Source of the DNA: Nepenthes gracilis
Lineage: Eukaryota > Streptophyta > Magnoliopsida > Caryophyllales > Nepenthaceae
Assembly (NCBI GenBank): GCA_033239525.1
Contig: BSYO01000014.1
Coordinates: 6,242,536-6,306,535, forward strand
DNA length: 64,000 nt
Direction of reading: 5' to 3'
The notes under the pieces are model-generated. The model saw nothing but the letters and a program-made list of their open reading frames with translations, was not told where the DNA came from and searched no databases. Position 1 is the stretch's first letter. Each line of letters opens with the position of its first letter. Below, piece after piece: positions 55,980 to 64,000 of the stretch. Both the position numbers and the translations under genes were made by a program.

Positions 55980-56960
55980 TTGATTTCTAAGATTGAGCCG
56001 ACATCACTAAAAGCACCAAAACTTGAGTGGAAACCTTTACCAAAATTTTTAAAATATGCACTCTTAGGTGACGATGAAACATATCCAATTATGATTTCAC
56101 AAGAGAGTCAATTGTTAAAGGTGCTTACTAGACATAAGCATGCCATTAGTTGGTCTATAGCTGATCATCGAGGCATTAGTCTCCTAGTTTGCACACATCA
56201 AATTTATCTTGAAGAAAATGTAAAACCAGTGAGACAAATGCAACGAAGATTGAATCCCAATATGAAGGAGATAGTGAAAGGAGAAGTGTTGAAATTGCTT
56301 AATGTTAGAATTATTTATCCTATCTCTAATTCAAAATGGGTTAGCCCAACACAAGTCATCCCTAAAAAGTCTAGAGTTACTGTCATAAAAAAATGAAAAA
56401 AATGAACTTATGCCAGCTAGAATTCATACTGGATGGCGTATGTGCATTGATTATCGAAAACTAAATGAAGTAACTAGGAAGGACTAGTTTCTACTCCCAT
56501 TCCTTGATCAAGTTGTGGAAAGAGTGGCAGGGAAGGCTTTTTATTGTTTTCTCGATGGGTATTCAGGATATAATCAGATAGAGATGGCCCTTGATGATCA
56601 AGAGAAGACTATGTTCACTTGTCTCTTTGGTACATTTGCATACAAACGAATGCCATTTGGACTATGTAATGCTCTAGCCACATTTCAAAGATGTATGATG
56701 AGCATATTTAGTGACATGGTTGAGCAGTTTTTTGAGATCTTCATGGATAGCTTCTCAGTCTATGGAAATACCTTCGAGATGTGTCTAGAGCACCTAGAAA
56801 AAGTTTTGAAGCAGTGTGAACAAACAATCTTGTTCTGAATTGGGAAAAATGTTAGTTCATGGTCACTCAGGGTATAGTGTTGGGACATGTTGTCTCTTCT
56901 AAAGGAATTGAAGTGGATAAAGCTAAAGTTGAATTAATAAAAATTTTCCAATCCTAAAAA
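55980..56960 (+). pseudogene. Athila reverse transcriptase remnant
   Basis: Frame 55980-56396 covers the RT entry (LEWKPLPKFLKYALLG, WSIADHRGIS, WVSPTQVIPKKS). After a shift, GWRMCIDYRKLNEV is seen near 56432-56473. Frame 56515-56838 has GKAFYCFLDGYSGYNQI, FGTFAYKRMPFGLCNA and IFMDSFSVYG. The last is the FMDD box with its second aspartate replaced by serine (residue 79), so polymerisation would be abolished even if the frame were whole. Confidence 0.8.
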
Positions 56961-57716
56961 CAGACAGAGATATTCATTCATTTTTAGGACACGCAGGATT
57001 TTACAAGCATTTTATTCAATCTTTTAGCACAATTGCTCGACCCCTTTGTTGTTTCTTATTGCATGATGTTCCTTTTGAGTGGACGCCTGAGTGTCAAAAT
57101 GCTTTTGTTAAGCTTAAAGAATCTTTGACCACTGCACTCATCATGCAAGCACCTGATTGGTCACTTCCTTTTAAACTCATTTGCAACGCTAGTGATTATG
57201 CAGTGGGGGCCATGTTAGGCCAACGAAAGATAGGAGACCCCACGCGTCCTATACTATGAGAGCAAGATGCTTACCGATACACAAATCAATTACACCACTA
57301 TTGAAAAGGAGCTTCTTGCTGTAGTATTTGCGCTTAATAAGTTTAGATCATATTTGATTGGCTTACTAGTTATAATCTATACTAATCATGCAGCTTTGAA
57401 GTACTTGTTAACCAAAAAAGATGTAAAACCTCAACTGATCTGTTGGATTCTTCTTCTCCAAGAATTTCGTTTGGAAATTCGGGACAAGAAGGGAGCAAAA
57501 AATGTTATTGCTGATCATTTATCTAGACTTACTCTTGATGACCAATTAAAGGATGACCGCCCCATAAATGAATATTTTCCTGATGAACACTTGTTCATTC
57601 TAAATTCTTCTGGGCCAAGTTAGTCGCCCTGATATGCAGATATTGCAATAGGTAAAATTTTGGATAATTGGCACCAGACAAATAGCCAAATTTTTTTTCA
57701 AAATGTGAGAACATAC
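56961..57716 (+). pseudogene. Athila RNase H remnant
   Basis: Frame 57059-57259 holds PFEWTPECQNAFVKLKESL and CNASDYAVGAMLGQR, the start of the RT-connected RNase H. Frame 57267-57623 continues with [33 protein letters not shown] and IADHLSRL. One frame change separates them. From 57630 to 57716 the pol reads on (YADI, NWHQTNSQ, NVRTYF) until a LINE fragment interrupts. Confidence 0.75.
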
Positions 57717-57940
57717 TTTTTTTTTTTGCTGAGTAAGTAAATTCAAATAAATTAAATAAAATTACAAGACGATGTTCAAACTCCAAGTGTTTTGCCAACT
57801 TAGAGATTGAACAACGAGCTAGGGCATTCCCCGAACATAGTTTTGGGACAAGCCATACTTGTTTAAGTATTGTTTGGATTAGATTGTTGGTCGTTGTATT
57901 CCGGATGATGAAATTTAAAATGTCATTGCCTATTGTCACT
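57717..57940 (-). mobile_element. 5'-truncated LINE fragment in Athila pol, minus strand
   Basis: On the plus strand it begins with a T-run (57717-57727), i.e. a poly(A) tail on the minus strand after TTACTTACTCAGC, the 3' signature of the other LINE copies here. About 215 bp of LINE sequence precede it. Athila pol resumes with GGHF...KILQCRCYWPT near 57943. The pol segment normally between RTYF and GGHF is absent, so insertion was accompanied or followed by a deletion. No clear target duplicate is visible. Confidence 0.6.
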
Positions 57941-59017
57941 CCTCGGAATGTGGTGGTCACTTTTCTTCAAGGAAAACTATTGTAAAGATTTTACAATGCA
58001 GATGTTATTGGCCCACCATGTTCCAAGATATTCTTATTTATTGTACTACCTTTGATTGACGTCAGTGATTAGGAAGCCTCACTAGGAAAAACATGATGCC
58101 ACTATCCCTTATTCTTATCTTAAAATTTTTGATTGTTGGGGGATTGATTTTAGAGGACCTTTTCCTAATTCTTTTGGATACAAGTACATTTTGTTGGCAG
58201 TAAACTATGTGTCCAAATGGGTTGAGGCCATCACTACGCGTAACAATAACAATGATCACCGAATAGTGATAAAATTTCTTAAAGAGAATATTTTATCCCT
58301 GTTTGGTATGCCACATGCAATCATTAGTGATGGGGGTAAATATTTTTGCAATAAACCGTTACAATTTTAATGAACAAATATGGCATTGTACATAAAATAG
58401 CCACCCCTTATCATCCTCAAACCAGTGGACAAGTAGAGCTGGCCAATAGAGAGATAAAGCAAATCTTAGAAAAGACTGTTAGTCCTAATAGAAAAGATTG
58501 GTCTTTAAAGCTTATTGATGCATTATAGGCATATCGCACAGCTTATAAGACAATTTTAGGAATGTCACCTTACAGGCTAGTCTATGGAAAGCCATGCCAT
58601 CTCCCGGTTGAAATGGAACATAAAGACTATTGGGTTATTAGACAATTTAATAAAAATATTGATGATGTCGGGATTCATAGGAAGTTGTAATTGTGTGAGC
58701 TTGAAGAGCTTAGAAACGATGCATTTAAAAATGCTAAAATTGCTAAATCTAAAATGAAAAATTTGCATGACAAACACATAACTCGAAAGGTATTTCATCT
58801 TAGACAGAAAGTTTTATTGTACAACTCACGCTTGCATTTGTTCCTAGGGAAACTGAAGTCGCGATGGATAGGACCTTATACCATAATTGCCATTTCAGAG
58901 TACAATACTATTGAAATTGAAAATCCTAAGGATGGTCACCAGTTAAAACCTTTCTTTGAGACCTTCAACTGTAATAGGGCATCCATCAATTTGAAAGATC
59001 CTCCACCATTAGAATAA
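57941..59017 (+). pseudogene. Athila integrase remnant
   Basis: Motifs across frames: KILQCRCYWPTMFQD (about 57985), [31 protein letters not shown] (about 58137-58230), [11 protein letters not shown] (58318 on), [24 protein letters not shown] (about 58405-58475), [34 protein letters not shown]. The DDE residues can all be recognised, but in more than one frame. The tail frame 58691-59017 includes LHDKHITRKVFHLRQKVLLYNSRL and WIGPYTI, the Athila integrase C-terminus, ending at a TAA. Confidence 0.75.
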
Positions 59018-59540
59018 AAAATTAAAAAATATTTTTAAAGAAATTATTTTTCCTTTCGTATAGTTTTCATTATTTAATGATCGTTTTTGCAGGAAGACAT
59101 ATCAAATTGATAAATTTTGGTTGATATTCACCGGACACTCTACGTTGCTCCATTGGGCAATGTTAAAAGAAAACACAACCTGTATTTCTCAACTTATTAA
59201 TACTTCCTTTTGCATTCAGTTGTTGGTTTGATGATACTTGAAGTGCATAGGTGTATTCCTTTTTTCTCAACCTTTTTTTATATGACAAAAAAAAGAGAGA
59301 AAATTAAAAAAAATTTAAAAAAATAATCATGGTTAATCTTATAAACTATGTCTTGAATAATAATTTTGTGATTAATGGGATTTGAACATTAACCTTTTAC
59401 ATTTTATGATTAAGTCATCTGATGATATCATTTTGAGAGTACTTAATGCATATAAATTTCATCTTTACCTATTTTGTCTAAATATCATGTTTTACCTTAA
59501 TATAGTAGAGACTTAATCCCATGTGAGTCTTTGAGCCATT

Positions 59541-59993
59541 TCTCCTGCTGACGTATGGTTGGCTACTCTCTTTGGTGCGGACGTTCAGATCCTTCACATC
59601 GTGGCCCACTCCAGTCACGGATTTATTCTTCGCTTCATTGCCGATTGATGTGACATGTTGGACGGACTCGTTTAGGGTTGGAGGAAGATTATCTTTCCTG
59701 GATCAGGTTGATTTGCTGCTGACGAGGGGTTTGGCTTACTCTTCATGCTCTACTCTTCGTCGTCATATGATGTTTGTTCTCCACCTGCGTTGCATGAATG
59801 GCATTTTCCCATTGTTTAGCTTTGTAAGTATATCGCTACCGAGTCATTTTGTGTTCTCCTTGGAATCTTGTATTTCTCGGCTCGAGTATGCCTAGCGTAG
59901 TTGTTTATCTCAATTTATTTGGAGATTGATGATTTGATTGTATTTTTCATTTTTATTAATACATTTTAATTACTTACCAAAACAAAAAAAAAC
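59541..59993 (+). mobile_element. 5'-truncated LINE/retroposon with 13-bp TSD
   Basis: Flanked by TCTTTGAGCCATT at 59528-59540 and 59994-60006, identical at all 13 positions. The body is 453 bp, ends TTTTAATTACTTACCAAAAC plus an A-run, and has no credible ORF (the 107-codon frame inside lacks recognisable motifs). Variable-length TSD, poly(A) tail and 5' truncation are the marks of target-primed L1-type insertion. Confidence 0.85.
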
Positions 59994-60164
59994 TCTTTGA
60001 GCCATTCTTTAATTGAGAGGATGTTTGATGCACAATTCCATGAACATTATCGGTTCTACAAAAGTTTACAATTTTATCTTATTCTTGGCAAATAATCATT
60101 GGTAAATCAGAATTACTAAATTTATGCAAATGGGTTATTGCTATTCACCATGAGGATGACTTTA

Positions 60165-60962
60165 GATGCTTTGCTGAGTTGGTTCTCTGAGGTTGTGAAT
60201 GCAGCAGTTGGTTTTTGGCATGGAACGCTGGTTGCCGTGATTCAGTCATGCTAATTGCGGCAACTGTGGATAGTGTTGTGGATTTTGCTCGACCTTGCTT
60301 TTCTTTGGTTGATCTAGTATCTATCCTGAACTGATCATTTGTTGGTCTCTATTGGACCGAAGCTGGATGCTGCTGCTGATCGTGCATTGCTGTTGCAGAT
60401 TTTGTGTAGGTAGAATTGGTGTAGCCAGTTGCTGGGTGAAGAGGCTGGAAATGCTGATTATGGTTCTTGGTGGCTAGATGATGCTGGAGATCAGTTGGTC
60501 TAGAGTTGGTGCAGGGAAGTGTTCACTGGCCAATTTCTCCCCTGCTTTCTGTAATTGCTGTAAAAGATGCCGGCTCCATTTTCCTAAGTATAATTAATGG
60601 TTTTTGGACATGTATCTGACCTCTCCTTATGGGAATTGATGATGCAGTGATTGCCGCTATGAAATACCTTCAATCGGTATCAGCTGCTGGCTGTCTAAAG
60701 TTGAAGTAAATAGAGCTACGCTCCCTGTCCCCATGGGAGTTTTCCTGATAAACTGTTTTTTCTTTTGCTGTGTGTTATTGGTGGGTTGCGCTGCTTGCGG
60801 CCGATTTAGATGTTTTATCTAGGAGTTGTTTTTTTGGTACTCGGGATATGCCCTATCTCGTTGTTCTAATTCCTAGTTGACAAAATACTCAGACTTAGAA
60901 CTTCGTTTTGTAAATTTTCAATTATTTTAATTCATTTTCTTACTTACCAAAAAAAAAAAAAA
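60165..60962 (+). mobile_element. 5'-truncated LINE/retroposon with 13-bp TSD
   Basis: Flanked by GAGGATGACTTTA at 60152-60164 and 60963-60975, exact. The body is 798 bp, ending CTTACTTACC followed by 13 or so As. It shares only the short 3' end with the 59541 copy, so it is a different length or subfamily. G/T-rich sequence without a convincing ORF. Confidence 0.85.
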
Positions 60963-62120
60963 GAGGATGACTTTAACGACACATTTTTTACTTCTTGAGC
61001 CTAAGCCTATTTTGTTCTTTATTCAATTACCACTTGAAACCAATTTGAGCCTATTATGTATAGACTTTAAGTTTGCGATTATATTTTCTTTGGTTTATCC
61101 ACATTTAAAAATTGACCTAGACATGCTAAATACCTATCCTACCCAAATACCTTATGATACAAAAACAATTGAGGGAGTTGGATAAGGAAAACAAAAAATG
61201 AGGGTAAAGTTATTTTTTTTTCTTTTCTGTATTTTTCAAAAGAACAAAAAGAGAATCCACAAAAATTTTTTTAAAAAAATTTATGGAATTATATTTCTCC
61301 TCTCTTGTATTCATTTTGAAGAAAAAAATTATTATATTTGAAAGTAAAAAAAGAAAAAAAAAACACAAAAAAAGGGGGGAGAAATGTGCAAGTTGATATT
61401 TGATTTTTTTTGTAATGTATTTTTGAAAAAAAAGGGGGTGATGTTTATATTAGAAAGAAAGGATAAGTTTTTATTATCTAAAGCATTTCTTTGAAAAATC
61501 TTTATCACTTTCTTGTAACTACAAACCCTCACCCCAATTACAACCAGCGAAGACCTAAAAGGACCATAGTGAACGTAACTCATAAGCATAAATTAAGGTT
61601 ATTTTTTTTTACATTGTCAAATCTCCTTTAAATTACATCCTTCAATATGAGAGTTATATGATTTCATTATTCCATCATACTTAAGCAATTCTTGAGTGTA
61701 GCCTATGAGTTCTATTTTTTTTATGAGTGCATACAAGTTAAGATTTTAAAGTCAAGGCTATAAAGGTGAAACATATATATTTATACATAATGGATTAGGA
61801 TGAAATGAACACACACACACTTGAACTCTCTCAAAGATAAATTTAAGAGAACTAAATTCATAATTTTTAATGTTTATGTTTATCACATTAATCCTTTTAA
61901 TATTAGTGTGATTAACATATATTTTAAGATACTCATGGATGTTTATGGGTATCATTACTAGAAACCCTCACGAGACTCAACTCGTCCACTAGGACCGCCT
62001 AGGGGGTTTAAAGGCTTGTTGCATCAGCTAAATGCAATTGTGATACCTATGAAAATGGTATTTTATTTACAGTATTCATTTAATTTGTTTTCTTTCACAT
62101 TACTAAGGGACTAGCAATGA

Positions 62121-62135
62121 ATGGGGTGGGGGGTG
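62121..62135 (+). other. Athila polypurine tract
   Basis: ATGGGGTGGGGGGTG lies directly before the second TGATGAAT LTR start. It fixes the Athila 3' LTR start and plus orientation. Confidence 0.75.
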
Positions 62136-62345
62136 TGATGAATATGAAATTTCATATTTTTATTCCTATTTAATTGTTGTGATTTTGTAGTAATTAGTAT
62201 TTAATTTACATAATTAAATTATATATTTTAATTATGTAGATTTTATTTTTCAGACAAGAATTTCTGGAATAAAAGTATGCAAATGGAGCGTCAAAGCCTT
62301 TATTTTGTCAATCTACGTAGCTGATTAAAGAAAGGGCATGACCGA
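62136..62345 (+). repeat. Athila 3' LTR, first ~210 bp only
   Basis: Similar to 14210-14405 (TGATGAAT, ATTTTTATTCCTATTTAATT, TCAAAGCCTTTATTTTGTCA). Similarity stops near 62345, where an unrelated sequence begins, so the 3' LTR is cut off by a later insertion or deletion. Confidence 0.7.
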
Positions 62346-62669
62346 TCTTGATGTATTTTTGGATTGTTCTAAAAAAAATTGTATATTGACTCTACAGTGT
62401 GAATAAATTGATATTTAGATACTTTCGCTAAATTTTTATAGTTTAAACTGATTTGGGTTCCTAGTGGCATCTCATACGTCTTTTGATCTTAATATATATA
62501 TATATATATTGCCAGCTGACCTAGAGATCTTATGCACATGATCCTATGCACATAAATAGTGTTATAAGTCCATCTAATTATGTGTCTTTTGGGCTGAGGT
62601 GATTTTTTGGCCATATGTGTGTGATTATTAATGGAGGCCATATAGTGGATTATGACCCGTTCCGTTACA
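62346..62669 (+). repeat. 3' part of another Ty3/gypsy LTR
   Basis: It ends CCGTTACA just before a PBS, so it is the right end of an LTR whose left part is missing or not recognised. It contains an AT run at about 62491-62508. Confidence 0.5.
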
Positions 62670-62671
62670 AA

Positions 62672-62682
62672 TGGTATTAGAG
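62672..62682 (+). other. Primer binding site, tRNA-iMet type
   Basis: TGGTATTAGAG, two bases after the LTR end; one change (C to T) from TGGTATCAGAG. Confidence 0.7.
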
Positions 62683-62964
62683 AAAGGAGATGTCTTAGGG
62701 TTGATTGATCATAAGCAGGAGCTTAGGTTCAGTTCGAGTGAAAGTAGGATAAGGGTAGTTAGGAACGGATAGAAAGTTAAGATGAATAACCTTTTAAGGA
62801 CCATAGTATAATTTAAGAATCGAGATAAATGAAAAAAAACTGAGGAATAGAGTGGTTAAAGCTCAGGGGTTTCATTTCTAAATGTAATGAATAATTGTTA
62901 ACCCCTTTATCTGATTTGAATATGTTGAAATGATAGATATTATGATTCTTTATAGGATAATAGC

Positions 62965-63185
62965 ATGGCTCATAGAAGAAGAATTACCTGAGGAGATAGT
63001 AGTGCCCCTCAGGATCGAGAGGCTAAATTCTTGAACCTGCTAGGCAAAATGATGCACATAATAGAAACTATGGAGCAGCAGCATGCGGCTTTGATTATTG
63101 CCCCTTACCCAGTCCTAGTTAATCCTGAACCAATGGCATATGAGAAATTTATAGCTGAGTGGGCGCCTGAATTTCTCGGTGAAGA
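62965..63185 (+). pseudogene. Gag start of a Ty3/gypsy element, truncated
   Basis: The ATG at 62965 gives MAHRRRIT then a TGA. In the same frame the reading continues (FLNLLGKMMHIIETMEQQHAALI, AYEKFIAEWAPEFLGE), the spacer and entry to a Retrotrans_gag domain. It is cut at about 63185, where a LINE fragment begins. A stop near the start plus truncation make it non-functional. Confidence 0.6.
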
Positions 63186-63370
63186 GGGAGTACGCCGGAG
63201 TAGTAATGCATTGGCTAATCCAATTGACCTCCAAGGCAGGAAGTTCATGAGCGTCCCGATATCGATGATAAAGTCCCATTGAACAGAGTCGTAAGCTTTC
63301 CTCCACAAGAAGAATGGCTTCTTCTTAAGAGAAGCTCGTCTCCTCCTAGATTTTTCAAATTCGAATCTGC
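63186..63370 (-). pseudogene. LINE reverse transcriptase fragment
   Basis: The minus strand encodes KAYDSVQWDFI, the RT-1 motif with its first catalytic aspartate typical of plant L1, then after a frameshift NWISQCITTPAYSL, the motif that follows some residues later in plant L1 RTs. About 60 residues between them are missing, so the piece carries an internal deletion as well. It abuts the gag fragment at 63185. Confidence 0.65.
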
Positions 63371-63651
63371 CAAGGGTGATTTCCCGATAAATCGGCCAAG
63401 GCTGGCCTCTGGGGCCCCCCTCGGGTCCTCCCGGACTCACCCGCCGTGCTTCTCCCATTTGCTCCTGCGTCGACGCCGTCGAGGTGGGCGTCTCGGCCCT
63501 GCTGGCAGCTCTTCCCACCTCCCAACTGTAGTGCCACTGTTGCCTCCTCCATTAGGTTTTCGACCAGCCTTTTCCCCCTCGCAAAGTGTGTGCGTTTCTG
63601 CCTAAAATCCAGACGCTTTCACCGCGATTATGTCCATGGGTCGTGATTTAA
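63371..63651 (+). other. GC-rich segment before LINE ORF1
   Basis: C-rich, with stop codons in the frame of the downstream ORF. It may be the 5' UTR of the LINE whose ORF1 starts at 63652. The plus frame 63279-63605 crosses the RT fragment boundary and is not convincing as a gene. Confidence 0.35.
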
Positions 63652-64000
63652 ATGCGGCGCTGCCTCGATTTGTTCCCACCACTCTGTGAGGCAGCAACCC
63701 GTGTCATCTTCCACTACAGTGTTAAACTCCACGAGGCCGTGTGTGAAATCGCGGTCGGCGGGTGTCCCGAACATCTCTTCGAAATCCATTCCAGGTGCGG
63801 GGATGTCGTCCAAAACCATGGAGATAGCTTATGTCCTCCTCTAAAATTTTATCCTCCTCATTCTATTGACGGGGATGTCGTATCCATCTCTCCTCTGGAT
63901 GAGGTCATTCAGCAGAGTCGGGAACTTTGGGGTTCCACGCTTGTCGGTTTCTTCTATGAAACTCCTCTTCATTTTCAGGCGGTCAACATCATTGCCCGCA
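63652..64000 (+). CDS. LINE ORF1 with DUF4283-like domain (runs off right edge)
   Basis: From the ATG at 63652 (MRRCLDLFPP), just after an in-frame TAA, a frame stays open for 116 codons to the window end. Its last third, SRELWGSTLVGFFYETPLHFQAVNIIAR, is the beginning of the DUF4283 domain found in plant L1-type ORF1 proteins, which bind element RNA together with a downstream zinc knuckle. The rest of the domain lies beyond the window. The start is provisional: the N-terminal 60 residues do not match a motif I recognise. Confidence 0.6.
   Translation, partial: MRRCLDLFPPLCEAATRVIFHYSVKLHEAVCEIAVGGCPEHLFEIHSRCGDVVQNHGDSLCPPLKFYPPHSIDGDVVSISPLDEVIQQSRELWGSTLVGFFYETPLHFQAVNIIAR

Larger units (their letters stand above)
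59018..62120 (+). other. Athila 3' non-coding region with retroposon insertions
   Basis: No env-like ORF is recognisable. The early part keeps GGACACTCTACGTTGCTCCATTGGGCAA, a stretch typical downstream of Athila pol. Two TSD-flanked retroposons (59541-59993 and 60165-60962) sit within it. The 3' portion is A/T-rich and ends with CTAAGGGACTAGCAA then the polypurine tract. Confidence 0.6.
14210..62345 (+). mobile_element. Athila-lineage retrotransposon, split by a 37.7 kb Tat insertion
   Basis: The 5' LTR starts TGATGAAT at 14210. The LTR is interrupted at 15748/53416 by the Tat element, and its last bases (to 53438) are followed by a decayed PBS-like site. Gag, protease, RT, RNase H and integrase remnants of Athila type follow to 59017, then a long non-coding 3' region, a G-rich polypurine tract (62121-62135) and the start of the 3' LTR (62136), which shares about 200 bp with 14210-14405 before it is cut off. 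The element's own sequence is roughly 10.5 kb. All coding modules are broken. No env-like ORF survives. Confidence 0.75.

Noticed and set aside
59572..59895. 107-codon plus ORF
   Set aside because: It lies wholly inside a 5'-truncated LINE 3' region and has no LINE protein motif.
63279..63605. 108-codon plus ORF upstream of the LINE ORF1
   Set aside because: It spans the junction between the antisense RT fragment and GC-rich sequence; P/R/S-rich composition follows base content.

Overview
This window is plant nuclear DNA made almost entirely of nested transposable elements. I found no host gene, tRNA, rRNA or CRISPR array. The evidence for a seed plant is lineage-level: Ty3/gypsy Tat, Athila and chromovirus elements, tRNA-iMet-type and Tat-type primer binding sites, plant L1-type LINE pieces (a DUF4283-like ORF1 and a reverse transcriptase fragment), and long AT/TTA microsatellites in the LTRs. 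The species cannot be named from this.

Layout. (A) 1-3215: the 5' end of a minus-strand Ty3/gypsy element (gag, PBS, 2.55 kb LTR); the rest lies off the left edge. (B) 3216-5763: degenerate LTR debris. (C) 5764 to about 7383: a minus-strand Athila-family LTR remnant. (D) 7384-13879: a complete, target-site-flanked (AAGAG) non-autonomous Tat-type element. It has two ~1 kb LTRs, a gag remnant, a 58-bp tandem repeat array and a long antisense ORF, but no pol. (E) 14210 to about 62345: a plus-strand Athila element whose 5' LTR is split at 15748/53416 by (F), a 37.7 kb minus-strand Tat element (15749-53415). The Tat element's antisense ORF is itself split twice. One insertion is (G), a chromovirus LTR-internal-LTR-internal-LTR tandem (18423 to about 36619, probable TSD GAGCC). 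The other is (H), a deleted minus-strand long-LTR element (37166-43655, TSD AACTT). (I) 53416-62135: the Athila gag-pol pseudogenes and 3' non-coding region, which also took three 5'-truncated LINE pieces, two of them with exact 13-bp target-site duplications. (J) 62346-64000: the 3' part of another LTR with PBS and gag start, abruptly joined to a LINE RT fragment (minus) and then to the start of a LINE ORF1 (plus) that runs off the right edge.

Relative age by nesting: Athila first, then Tat, then the chromovirus tandem and the long-LTR element. Every autonomous pol seen is broken by stops, frameshifts or lost catalytic residues. The best-preserved coding regions are the partial gag at the left edge, the antisense ORFs of the two Tat-type elements, and the LINE ORF1 at the right edge.

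I did not find an unambiguous new biological system. The most informative items are: the spliced antisense ORF, whose three in-frame stops are all TAG (one shown by an internal repeat to come from CAG); the pol-less Tat derivative that keeps only the gag zinc knuckle plus this antisense ORF; the sites where removing an insertion restores the disrupted frame or LTR; and the tandem chromovirus unit, whose second half carries an excess of small indels.
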